From contig NZ_VCNC01000003.1 in the NCBI RefSeq assembly GCF_006210265.1, positions 558,001 to 622,000 of the forward strand: a stretch of 64,000 bases of DNA, given 5' to 3'. Shown here piece by piece: positions 42,034 through 50,275 of this stretch. Made by a program: the position numbers and the translations under genes. This DNA is from Desulfovibrio sp. UCD-KL4C. GTDB lineage: Bacteria > Desulfobacterota > Desulfovibrionia > Desulfovibrionales > Desulfovibrionaceae. Numbering within the stretch: position 1 is the stretch's first letter; the number at the start of each line of letters is the position of its first letter. The notes beneath the pieces are model-generated. The model was not told where the DNA came from, searched no databases, and saw only the letters and a list, made by a program, of their open reading frames with translations.

Positions 42034-44286
42034 ATGAAAACTGATAAGCGCATTGATGCGCTGAATAAACGACTGGATTACATTAAAGATATTTTCAAAA
42101 ATCAGGAAAATGTAAATGTCACTATGCTGAATTCTGAGCTTAGTGAGTGTAAAGAGTCGCGCTTAAAAAAAAATCATCAGGATTCAGAACGTCAGCTTGT
42201 AAGGATCGAAGATCTTTTCAGTTTTCTTGAAGCCAAGCTTGAGAAAGAACTGACTCCAATGGATAGAGTCCGTATTGTAAGACATCCTCAGCGGATTTGT
42301 TTGATAGATATTTTAGAGAATGTTTACGATAACTATACTGAGCTTGGCGGGCTTGGTGAATTCAGTATTGACCCGTCAATGGTTATTGCGCAAGCGTGTA
42401 TAGCCAGAAGAGTCGGTAATAAAATAGTGAACCAGCCCGTTATGGTTATCGGGCAGGAAAAGGGGCACGGTCAGGAATTTCGTAACGGAGGATCAGTTAA
42501 GCCTTGGGGAAACGCTAAGGCGTTGCATTACATGAAAGTAGCTGAATCGGAAGGGATTCCCATTCATACCTATATTTTCACTCCCGGTTCATATCCTGTT
42601 GAAGATTATCCCGGCGCAGCTCAGCAGATAGCAAAAAATATTTATGGAATGAGCCGGATAAATGTTCCTATAGTTGCCGTCATTTCCGAGGGAGGATCTG
42701 GTGGCGCGGAGGCTATAGGGCTTGCCGATCGCAGGCTGATGCTTTCGCATGGATATTATTCCGTAATTTCTCCTGAAGGAGCTGCTGCAATTGAAGCTAA
42801 TCTGAGCAGCGGTGAGCGAGTTAGTGAAGAATTAATTGCAGGTTGCGCGCGTAAACTCTGTATTACTGCTGAAGATAACCTCAGACTTGGGTATGTGGAT
42901 AAAATTATTCAAGAGCCTGTTCTTGGCGCAAAACCTCACCATTATGATTTTTTTAGAAATTTAAGATCTGAGCTCATTCGTGCTACCAATGATGTTTGCG
43001 CTTCTGCTAGATGGGCCGCGCCCGTAAGACCGAAAGCGCTTGGCTATAAAAACAGCGAAAATGGACAAGATCCTTTCATGCGATGGGATTTAAGCGGTGG
43101 AGCCAGGACCAGACTCGTTGAAATGCGCCATAGTAAGTTCAGAAATCTTTCAACTGCCGCGTATATGGATAATCGTTCGGTCTTTTTGAAGGTTGGTTCT
43201 GCCGTGCAGGGAATTGCGTGGTCTACCCGGTCATGGTTTTTGTATAATCTTGTCGGCCGTGGAATCCGTTTTGCCAAGCAGGGTGTTGAAGGTATTCAGG
43301 CTGAGGCCCATCTTATTAAAAACCGAACTTCGCGCCTGCTTAAAAACGGGAGTAGTGAAAACTCTCCTGAAAATAGAATTTCACCGGAGATGAGAGACAA
43401 ACTTTTGTGTCTTTCAGGCCCGAGCGGTGGACCGTGTCTGGAAGAGGGACAATGGAAGTACAGAAGCCCGCAGGCTGCCGCAGATAGGACATTAACCTGT
43501 CCTAATTCCAAAGAGGAAGGTTGTCTTGACCAATGGGGACCGGATCTCTTCGGTGATTTCGGTGGGGTTTGCAGCAATTGCGGTCATCATTTCCCTATGG
43601 AGTATCAGTGGTATTTATATAATGTTTTCAATTATGCTGAAGGATTTGAATTTAATTCAGGTATAGAATCAGCGAACCCTCTTGATTACGAAGGATTTGA
43701 TCTTAAACTTAATGAAGTACGCAAAAAAACAGGGCTTCGATCTTCGTGCATAACTTTCGAAACTCGCATGAATGATATAAATGCTATTGTAATCTGTATT
43801 GCTGCTTCATTTAGGGGCGGATCTATAGGAGCTGCGGAAGGTGAAAAGATTATCCGCGCTGCTGAACGGGCACAGCGCAAGCAGTTACCGCTTATAACCT
43901 ATGTTCACGGGACTGCCGGTATACGGATACAGGAAGGGACTCATGGCGTTATGCAGATGCCGCGCTGTACTATGGCAGTACGCAGATATATGGACGCCGG
44001 AGGGCTTTACCTTGTTGTTTACGATACTAATTCTTACGGTGGATCTGTAGCCAGTTTTCTTGGCTGTTCTCCTTACCAGTTCGGGATAAGATCTTCAAGG
44101 ATCGGTTTTGCCGGACCGCGTGTAATCAGTGAAACAACAGGTATAAACGTTCACCCTAATTATCATATTGCTTGGAATGCCCTTGCTAGAGGACATATTC
44201 AGGGAATATGGGACCGCAGGGAAATGAGTAAAAATGTGTATCAATCCCTCTTGACCATGGGGGGTAGAAACCTCTACTACCGTTAG
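42034..44286 (+). CDS. accAD: fused acetyl-CoA carboxylase carboxyltransferase, AccA part followed by AccD part
   Basis: Residues 1 to about 330 follow AccA: an N-terminal helical region, MDRVRIVRHPQRICLIDIL, a GQEKGHGQEFRN-type loop, FTPGSYPVEDYPGAAQQIA, ISEGGSGGAEAIGLADR and YSVISPEGAAAIEA. Residues from about 450 to 750 follow AccD: a zinc-finger-like stretch (CPNSKEEGC and then CSNCGHHFP), FRGGSIGAAEGEKIIRAAER, GTAGIRIQEGTHGVMQMPR and GFAGPRVISETTG. Between them is a linker of about 110 residues. The order alpha then beta in one chain is opposite to the beta-alpha order of most fused enzymes. The first zinc pair is C-x6-C rather than C-x2-C. It forms malonyl-CoA with the flanking gene products. 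Confidence 0.87.
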   Translation: MKTDKRIDALNKRLDYIKDIFKNQENVNVTMLNSELSECKESRLKKNHQDSERQLVRIEDLFSFLEAKLEKELTPMDRVRIVRHPQRICLIDILENVYDNYTELGGLGEFSIDPSMVIAQACIARRVGNKIVNQPVMVIGQEKGHGQEFRNGGSVKPWGNAKALHYMKVAESEGIPIHTYIFTPGSYPVEDYPGAAQQIAKNIYGMSRINVPIVAVISEGGSGGAEAIGLADRRLMLSHGYYSVISPEGAAAIEANLSSGERVSEELIAGCARKLCITAEDNLRLGYVDKIIQEPVLGAKPHHYDFFRNLRSELIRATNDVCASARWAAPVRPKALGYKNSENGQDPFMRWDLSGGARTRLVEMRHSKFRNLSTAAYMDNRSVFLKVGSAVQGIAWSTRSWFLYNLVGRGIRFAKQGVEGIQAEAHLIKNRTSRLLKNGSSENSPENRISPEMRDKLLCLSGPSGGPCLEEGQWKYRSPQAAADRTLTCPNSKEEGCLDQWGPDLFGDFGGVCSNCGHHFPMEYQWYLYNVFNYAEGFEFNSGIESANPLDYEGFDLKLNEVRKKTGLRSSCITFETRMNDINAIVICIAASFRGGSIGAAEGEKIIRAAERAQRKQLPLITYVHGTAGIRIQEGTHGVMQMPRCTMAVRRYMDAGGLYLVVYDTNSYGGSVASFLGCSPYQFGIRSSRIGFAGPRVISETTGINVHPNYHIAWNALARGHIQGIWDRREMSKNVYQSLLTMGGRNLYYR

Positions 44287-44469
44287 CGGGTGTTTTTTTC
44301 GACACATCTACGGATTGTCCAAAACCATTTGGTGGGTTAAAGAAGAGAAGTTCTTTGTCCATTTTGTCAAATGCGTGTTCAAACTGTTTGTTATTTGGCG
44401 CAGTTGAAAGCTTTAGCCATTACTGCCATTTGATGGCAACCAACAGAAAATAATTCAGAGGTTCATATA

Positions 44470-45120
44470 ATGTTGAATATTAAAGAGCTACTTGAAGAAA
44501 TTAAAGCTTCTCCCTACGAAGAAGTTGAAATTTCCGTTCCACATACTGGAAAAATTGAGTTTTGTGGTCTTAAAGCCGGTGATAAAGTAAGCGGGCCTAC
44601 TGGGGAATGGAAAGAAAAATCAGGAACCGCACTTGCTAAGTTGACCAGAGAAAGAAATACCAAAAATATTTATGCTCCTGAAAAGGGAGAAATTGTTTCG
44701 ATTAGACAGGACCTTGAAGGCCAGTTTGTTGAAGCAGGTGAAGTTCTTATCAAGATTCGTCATTTTCTATCTAAGGAAGAAGTGATACATCTTATTTTGA
44801 AGAAAGCTCTTTTTCTTTTTAATTCTCCTGAAAAGGCTAAATATTATTTTACGCCTGAAATTGATACAAAGATTAAAGGGTCTGGCGAACGCTCTGTTAA
44901 AGTTCGTGACGGCCTTGAGCTTTTTATTGTTTCGCGCATGAAAAGAGAAACCCCTTTGAATTATGCAGGGCCTGAAGGTCTTATTTATGCAGTTTATTTT
45001 CATAATGGAGATAATGTTGATGCCGGCCAGCCTCTTATCGGAGTTTGTCCTGCTGATCAGCTCAAGCATATTCAAGAAGTTGTAAACCGCGTTCAAAGTG
45101 AGTGGGAAGAAAGAGACTAA
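44470..45120 (+). CDS. biotinyl/lipoyl-domain protein, probable atypical biotin carrier of the carboxylase
   Basis: The 216-residue protein has two biotinyl-like stretches. The first (residues 58-95: IYAPEKGEIVSIRQDLEGQF then VEAGEVLIKI) lacks the modified lysine. The second (about 145-200) reads FIVSRMKRETPLNYAGPEGL then IYAVYFHNGDNVDAGQPLIGV. Lys158 in SRMKRE aligns with the biotinyl lysine of EAMKME and has the usual 34 or so residues behind it. So the canonical AMKM is changed to RMKR. By position after accC and accAD it should be the carrier; if Lys158 is not modified, it may be a scaffold instead. It starts 183 bases after accAD; this gap holds no gene. Confidence 0.7.
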   Translation: MLNIKELLEEIKASPYEEVEISVPHTGKIEFCGLKAGDKVSGPTGEWKEKSGTALAKLTRERNTKNIYAPEKGEIVSIRQDLEGQFVEAGEVLIKIRHFLSKEEVIHLILKKALFLFNSPEKAKYYFTPEIDTKIKGSGERSVKVRDGLELFIVSRMKRETPLNYAGPEGLIYAVYFHNGDNVDAGQPLIGVCPADQLKHIQEVVNRVQSEWEERD

Positions 45121-45154
45121 TCATTCTATTTTTAAATCTAAGAGGATTATTCGT

Positions 45155-45502
45155 ATGGGAAATGTACTTCAGATAAGAGTCATGGCTAAAACTTACGATG
45201 AATCTCAGGTTGAAAAATCATGGCCGCATTTAGTGGCAATGACATGGGCTGATCCCCGGGCAGAAGGGCGGACGCATGGAGTGATTGAGCTGGTTGAAGA
45301 TCTTAAAGATAAATTTGAGCTTGGTATGCTGTCTAAGACAGAAGAACAAGAGCTTGGAGATTCTATAAAGAAGGCTTTTAATTTCAAGTTGCAACTTGAA
45401 GATGCTCTTGGTGACTGGAAAGCAACTGAAGCTAACACAGTAAGTTTTGCTCTTGAAGATTTGCTGGATGATTTAGAGAAGCAAGCTGTTAAAATTAAAT
45501 AA
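45155..45502 (+). CDS. conserved small protein of unknown function
   Basis: The 115-residue soluble protein starts at ATG 45155 behind GAGG, 34 bases after the carrier gene; an ATG at 45098 overlaps that gene and has no ribosome site. It contains HLVAMTWADPRAEGRTHGVIEL, a Leu/Glu-rich helical middle and an acidic end. I do not recognise the family. Position between the carboxylase genes and ssb in one direction suggests cotranscription. Confidence 0.65.
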   Translation: MGNVLQIRVMAKTYDESQVEKSWPHLVAMTWADPRAEGRTHGVIELVEDLKDKFELGMLSKTEEQELGDSIKKAFNFKLQLEDALGDWKATEANTVSFALEDLLDDLEKQAVKIK

Positions 45503-45534
45503 CTATACGGACATTAAATATAAAGGAGTCGCAA

Positions 45535-46086
45535 ATGGCTGGAAGCATGAACAAGGTTATTCTGATTGGGCGCATTGGACAAGATCCTAAAATTTCATAC
45601 ACAACCTCTGGCCAAGCTGTGGCTAGTTTTTCCGTTGCCACTGATGAAGGATATAAAGATCGTAATTCAGGGCAGAAAGTTGAAAAAACTGAATGGCATA
45701 ATATTGTAGCATGGCGTGGTACTGCAGAGTTTGTAAGTAAATATCTTAGCAAAGGCCGCTTGGTTATGGTTGAAGGTAAACTGCAAACTGATAAATGGCA
45801 GGATAAGAACGGACAGGATCGCTACACAACTAAGATTCAGGCTAGCAATGTTCAAGGTCTAGACAGCCGTCAGAGTGATGGTGGGTACCAGGGACAGCAG
45901 CAGGTGCAACAGCAGGGACAGTATAATCAGCAACCTCAGCAAAATCAGCAGAATCAGTACAACCAACAGCCTCAGCAGAATTCTTATAACAATGCTCCGC
46001 AGCAGCAGAACGGCGGCCCGCAGGAAGAAGATCTTGGACCTGCCTTTCCTTCTGAAGCAAGCGGAATGGATGAAGTTCCTTTCTGA
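45535..46086 (+). CDS. ssb: single-stranded DNA-binding protein
   Basis: The 183-residue protein has an N-terminal OB fold (MNKVILIGRIGQDPKISYTT, then VASFSVAT, TEWHNIVAWR, YLSKGRLVMVEGKLQTDKW), a long linker made mostly of Gln, Asn, Gly and Pro, and the acidic tip MDEVPF, which recruits partner enzymes. AAGGAG lies 8 bases before the ATG. The linker is very rich in QQ/NQ repeats, typical of SSB and likely to vary in length between strains. Confidence 0.95.
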   Translation: MAGSMNKVILIGRIGQDPKISYTTSGQAVASFSVATDEGYKDRNSGQKVEKTEWHNIVAWRGTAEFVSKYLSKGRLVMVEGKLQTDKWQDKNGQDRYTTKIQASNVQGLDSRQSDGGYQGQQQVQQQGQYNQQPQQNQQNQYNQQPQQNSYNNAPQQQNGGPQEEDLGPAFPSEASGMDEVPF

Positions 46087-46168
46087 TTTGTCGTGTGTAG
46101 AGAGTGTCCAGTTACTGACGGGAGGATTGCTTTTAATCCTTGAACTGGTAGGCCGTATAAGATTTTAT

Positions 46169-46197
46169 GGAGTGGTTTTAACCACTCCTTTTTTTTT
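46169..46197 (+). terminator. rho-independent terminator after ssb
   Basis: GGAGTGGT pairs with ACCACTCC (loop TTTA), then nine T. Confidence 0.93.
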
Positions 46198-46322
46198 GAC
46201 TAATCAGTGAGATTTTTTGTGTGTTTTGAGTTGTACTGATTTTTCGATTACATACTGTGATAATGATCGTAATTATGAATATGAGGTGTGGCTGTCTCGG
46301 TGGAAGTGAATTGCTACATAAA

Positions 46323-47197
46323 TAACGGACAGCCAGTTTTAGATTAGGCAGCTAGTTTTTGTTTACGGTAATATTCCTGTTCAAATTGTTCCGGTGAAAC
46401 ATAACCGATACTGGCATGTCTTCGTTTCCTGTTGTAGAAAATTTCAAGGTAGATAAATATATCCTGCTTTGCTTGTTCTCTGGTTTTGTACATCGTACGA
46501 TAAACACGTTCCCTTTTCCGTTTATTGAAAAAAGTCTCTGCGACAGCATTATCCTAACAGTTTCCCCTACGACTCATACTGCTTATACAGCCGAATCTGC
46601 GAAGAGCCTATGAAAAAGAAGTGCTGGTGTACTGACTCCCTTGGTCAGTGTGAAAAAGCACATTTCCCGAAGGCCGTCTGTTGCTGATCGCCATATTTAA
46701 AGCCTTACAAGCCAACTCTGCATCAACACGGTTAGACATAGCCCAACCCATTATTTTTCTGGAAAAGATATCCTGCACAACGGCAAGGTAGAGCCAGCCT
46801 TCTCTTGTCGAGATGTATGTTATATCTGAAACCCATTTCTGGTTTGGCTCGAGAGCCGTAAAGTTACGAGAAAGAACATTTGGAATGACACTCTTATTTT
46901 TAGGATTTCATTTTTCATGCGAAGACGGGAATTTTTCTCGTGTACTTTTTTCATTTCATCGGAAGCTGAAATGTTTTGAAATTGAGGTGGAACATCCTTT
47001 AATTTGCTATATTTTTTAGACCATTGCCGGATTGACCACGAACTACAACTAAGCTGATCCGCTGCTTCATTAAAAGAATATCCTAGATCAGTAACTAGTT
47101 TAACGGCAGATTTCTTAAATTCTTATGAATACTTTTGCTTACTCATGAGCGTTTCTCCTGCATGAGCTGAGCTTAACCTCTCGGGCTGTGTCCGTCA
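46323..47197 (-). mobile_element. defective IS3-family insertion sequence with internal deletion
   Basis: Inverted ends can be seen: TAACGGACAGCC reading inward on the left (46323-46334) and TGACGGACACAGCC reading inward on the right (47184-47197, minus strand). The span is 875 bases against about 1.2-1.25 kb expected for a complete IS3-type element. It contains remnants of OrfA and OrfB on the minus strand. No convincing target duplication is visible at the outer edges. The element lies exactly between the chromosomal ssb unit and the T6SS locus. Confidence 0.75.
46344..47146 (-). pseudogene. IS3-family transposase OrfA-OrfB remnant with in-frame stops and a deletion
   Basis: From ATG 47146 the minus strand reads MSKQKYS, then TAA, then EFKKSAVKLVTDLGYSFNEA and a helix-turn-helix OrfA sequence. 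After the end of OrfA about 300 bases of OrfB start are missing. OrfB resumes with [39 protein letters not shown] and [13 protein letters not shown]. Two TAG codons follow (after TSFS, and in GNC-stop-DNAVAETFF), and the frame ends at TAA 46344 with RHASIGYVSPEQFEQEYY just before the end. The DDE residues (SDITY, HTDQG, DNAVAETFF) are all still recognisable, so decay is recent. It cannot make transposase. Confidence 0.88.
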
Positions 47198-47588
47198 TCT
47201 ATAGAGCAGTTCAGTAGTCTTAGCCTTATCTACAGCCAGACTCTTTAGCCCACTCTAGATCCCCGAGCAATTCTGGCAGCAGCATCTTTTTCTGAATCAA
47301 GCTGCTCAACTGGCACATAAATAGTCAGATAATCATTTTATTTAGATGTAGAACTTTTTTTATCAAAGAAGTTTTATCATAACGCCTTGGGTAACTAAGA
47401 ACTATATCAATCACATTCTGTGTATGGATATTGACCTCAGTACTAACTGATTATTGATATATAGTTGGGTAAGAATAGTTTTTTTGCTTATTTTAACGAT
47501 GTTGCTATTTTTTTTTATTCTGCTGTGATAAAGCTATAGTATGTAAATAATTATATCTATGTAATTGTTAATATATTGAGGGCGTACA
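47198..47588. other. 391-base gap between the IS remnant and the T6SS locus
   Basis: The right half is strongly A+T rich and probably holds the T6SS promoter. On the minus strand near 47247-47336 a 30-codon frame reads YVPVEQLDSEKDAAARIARG before a stop; it looks like a scrap of a coding sequence but I cannot name it. No terminator, tRNA or attachment repeat is seen. No convincing sigma-54 (GG-N10-GC) promoter is present. Confidence 0.45.
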
Positions 47589-48143
47589 GTGAGCACTATA
47601 TCCTTTAGGATCAAACAGAAAGTATTGAGAGAACTGAATTGCGCAGCTGCTTTTTTGCTATTTGCAGGGGTTTGTCTCTGTCTATGTATGGTGACTCTTT
47701 CTGGGTGTGCTGAGCACTCTTCAGGATTTATATTTACACAACAAGATATAACTATTTCTGTATATGTGACTCCGAACGCTAATAACAGCAGTGCTGTAGC
47801 AGTAGATGTACTTATGCCTTTGACTGATGAAACTCAAACAGCTGTTGCTTCGTTGTCCGCGCGACAATGGTTTTCTGGAAAAGAGCAGTTTCAACGTGAT
47901 TATACGTCCAATCAGGACTATTGGGTCCTGCACCATGAGTATGTGCCAGGCATTGTCGTCTCACCTATAGCTATCAATCTTAAAGATCAAACTAAATCTA
48001 TTATCATCTTTGCCGACTACCAGACAGAGGGCGTGCACCGTTTTCATACAACACGTGGAGGCAATATGGTCCTTACGTTAGGTAGGTATGATTTTACCGT
48101 TGTTGTACCCAACACTAAAGAACCAGGAACCGGAAATGAGTAA
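47589..48143 (+). CDS. tssJ: T6SS outer-membrane lipoprotein TssJ
   Basis: The 184-residue protein has a signal peptide ending in the lipobox TLSGC (Cys40), then a small beta-sandwich (ISVYVTPNANNSSAVAVDVL, QWFSGKEQFQRDY, and late FADYQTEGVHRF). This is TssJ, which holds TssM at the outer membrane. The N-terminal part before the hydrophobic core is longer than usual. The start is GTG at 47589 behind GAGGG. It overlaps tssK by 8 bases and is the first gene of the locus. Confidence 0.83.
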   Translation: MSTISFRIKQKVLRELNCAAAFLLFAGVCLCLCMVTLSGCAEHSSGFIFTQQDITISVYVTPNANNSSAVAVDVLMPLTDETQTAVASLSARQWFSGKEQFQRDYTSNQDYWVLHHEYVPGIVVSPIAINLKDQTKSIIIFADYQTEGVHRFHTTRGGNMVLTLGRYDFTVVVPNTKEPGTGNE

Positions 48144-49542
48144 TTCTTATGTTATCCCTGACGCCGTCCTGTGGCATGAGGGTATGCTTCTCATGCCACA
48201 ACATTTTCAGGCGGCAGATCAGCACCATGAAGCACAGTTACATTACAGGATGATGAACCTTAATCCATTCAGTTGGGGGGTAAATTTTCTTGAGATAAAT
48301 CAAGGCCTTTTGCTTCAAGGCATTTTCCGTGTCCTCAATTTGAGTGCCGTTATGCCAGATGGACAGGTAATATGTTTTATGAATGACGAAGTCAGGCATG
48401 CGGAATTGGAAATATCTCTTGATATAACGGCTACTGCACAACCGGAAGGAGTGTGTATTTGGATCACAATACCAAAACATGCTGATGGGACATTGGCTGA
48501 TGACAAAACGGCACGATATAAAAGTCGTGAAACGATAGTCCGAGATCAGACCACCGGTGAAGAAATTCAGGTTCCTGGTTTAGTACCTAATATTGCATTG
48601 TGGGCAGGAGATACTCCTCCTTCTCGATTTAGTGCCTTGCCGTTGGCCCGTGTTCAGGCAAAGGGCGTACAGTTTTTTCTGACTAAATTTGTTCCTCCGC
48701 TCATGGCTGTTTGTAACGACACAAAGCTGTATTTGCTGTGTAATATGTTGACGGAAAAAATAAGAAGTAAAGCAGCTACATTGGTAGATAGAGCTGCATC
48801 ATTAAGTGCAAACGAATCTTCTTTATTGCTGGAAACTCGTTTTCATATGTTAAGTCTTCTTACAGGGCTTTCAGCATTTGAAGCGTTGCTTCATTCCGGC
48901 GCTGCACACCCGCTGACATTGTTTACAGCAATGCACAGCCTTGCAGGGGGGGCAGCTAGTATAGGCGGAACATTTCTGCCTCCACGTGTGGACTACGAAC
49001 ATACAGATCCAATGCGGTGTTTTAAAAAATTAGCCGCATTCATTTGTCGTATGATCGAAACAGGTATTCCAGAAACATATAAAACTCACGTTTTTAAACA
49101 AGAAAAATCTGTATTTACACTTGAACTAAAGAACATCCCATACGTGGAGGGAGATTATGTAATAGGTGTGTTTTTTGGTCCAAGTGATGATCCTCAGAAA
49201 ATAAAGAAATGGATGGATCGGGCGGTTATAGGCAAGGATGAAACTCTGAAGAAACTTATGAAGCAGCGTACCATAGGTGCCCATCGTAATATTCTTGATC
49301 GTATCCCCGGTATGGTAACACCTGTTAAGGCTATTCTTTATAAAGTTCATATTGATGAAACAACGACTCCTCCCAATGAACTTTTCATTGCCGGTGTAGC
49401 TGAAGGGCAAGACATGTTGCGTCCTTCCTCTATAAGCCTATTTACTTTTAATACAGGAAACAACTACACACCCTCAGCTAATGATCTTGCCGAAAATTCA
49501 AATCTTGTTCCAGAATCAAATATGCCGGAAGGAGTGAAGTGA
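48136..49542 (+). CDS. tssK: T6SS baseplate-membrane linker TssK
   Basis: The 468-residue protein opens with VLWHEGMLLMPQHFQAADQH, the classical TssK start (pattern WxxGMxLxPQHFQ), and keeps the family's length and the later FLPPRVDYEHTDPM region. TssK trimers connect the baseplate to the TssL/TssM membrane complex. I start at ATG 48136, inside the end of tssJ with AGGAACCGG in front, rather than the longer frame from 48088. Confidence 0.93.
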   Translation: MSNSYVIPDAVLWHEGMLLMPQHFQAADQHHEAQLHYRMMNLNPFSWGVNFLEINQGLLLQGIFRVLNLSAVMPDGQVICFMNDEVRHAELEISLDITATAQPEGVCIWITIPKHADGTLADDKTARYKSRETIVRDQTTGEEIQVPGLVPNIALWAGDTPPSRFSALPLARVQAKGVQFFLTKFVPPLMAVCNDTKLYLLCNMLTEKIRSKAATLVDRAASLSANESSLLLETRFHMLSLLTGLSAFEALLHSGAAHPLTLFTAMHSLAGGAASIGGTFLPPRVDYEHTDPMRCFKKLAAFICRMIETGIPETYKTHVFKQEKSVFTLELKNIPYVEGDYVIGVFFGPSDDPQKIKKWMDRAVIGKDETLKKLMKQRTIGAHRNILDRIPGMVTPVKAILYKVHIDETTTPPNELFIAGVAEGQDMLRPSSISLFTFNTGNNYTPSANDLAENSNLVPESNMPEGVK

Positions 49543-50267
49543 TGATAACGGCACGATCTATTTCAAGTACGGCTGGGAGTGAACGTTTGGAGAATTCGGT
49601 TATACGACAGTTCAGGGAGTTCAATGAACTGCTTTTCAAAGTCCTAAATGTTGCACTGTCAAAGCAATCTGATCATAAGTCGCCGGAGCAGCTTCAGGAT
49701 GAGCTCATACAACTATTGCAAAGTCAGATAAAAATGCTCCCTCCAAACAGTTCTACGGAGGGCCAGCTTGTGATGGTCGGCTTAGCTGACGATCTATTTT
49801 TGTCTAATGAATGGTATGGCCAAGCATGGTGGAATTCCAATCCACTTGAATATAGACTTTTCGGAACCAGATCTGCTGGTGACAGGCTATATGTAATCGC
49901 CGACCGTATAATTTTCGAACGTTCACAGGACAATGTAGCATTAGCGGCAATACTTCTTGATGCCTTTGCCCTAGGTTTTACAGGAAAATATGGAGATTCT
50001 GTAAACAGCATACCTACAATATACCGTACTGGTCTGAGGGAGTTGATTGTTCTTGGGCGTACTCAGGAAGAGCTTTCACAAACAACTTTTTGTCCAGATG
50101 CTTATGGGCGTAATTTTACTCCAGCTGTAGCTCGAAGTCTTCCATCTATTAGATACTGGGTGATTGGAGCTGGCTTAGTGTGCGCGGGGTTGCTTGTTCT
50201 TTCTCATTTGGTTTGGTTTTCAGCTATTGACCAGCTTAGGGATGTTCTTAATCAGTTACCTGTGTAG
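49542..50267 (+). CDS. tssL: T6SS membrane protein TssL (DotU-like)
   Basis: The 241-residue protein has the DotU cytoplasmic helical domain (RQFREFNELLFKVLN, MVGLADDLFLSNEWYGQAWW, with the NPLEYRLFGTRSAGDRLY segment, ALGFTGKYG) and one C-terminal membrane helix (about 205-228, YWVIGAGLVCAGLLVLSHLV). There is no peptidoglycan-binding extension. Start ATG 49542 overlaps the tssK stop by one base, with GGAG 7 bases upstream; a GTG three bases before is possible. Confidence 0.92.
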   Translation: MITARSISSTAGSERLENSVIRQFREFNELLFKVLNVALSKQSDHKSPEQLQDELIQLLQSQIKMLPPNSSTEGQLVMVGLADDLFLSNEWYGQAWWNSNPLEYRLFGTRSAGDRLYVIADRIIFERSQDNVALAAILLDAFALGFTGKYGDSVNSIPTIYRTGLRELIVLGRTQEELSQTTFCPDAYGRNFTPAVARSLPSIRYWVIGAGLVCAGLLVLSHLVWFSAIDQLRDVLNQLPV

Positions 50268-50275
50268 AGGCTTTA

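Noticed and set aside
45870-46040. Repetitive Q/N-rich stretch in ssb as a possible tandem repeat locus
   Set aside because: Low-complexity linkers are normal in SSB proteins; no exact tandem DNA repeat of notable length was seen.
47247-47336. Minus-strand 30-codon scrap containing YVPVEQLDSEKDAAARIARG
   Set aside because: It reads like coding sequence but is too short to assign to any family; it may be debris of insertion or chance.
47440-47588. Possible sigma-54 promoter before tssJ
   Set aside because: GG and GC elements do not occur at the required 10-base spacing; only A+T-rich DNA is seen.
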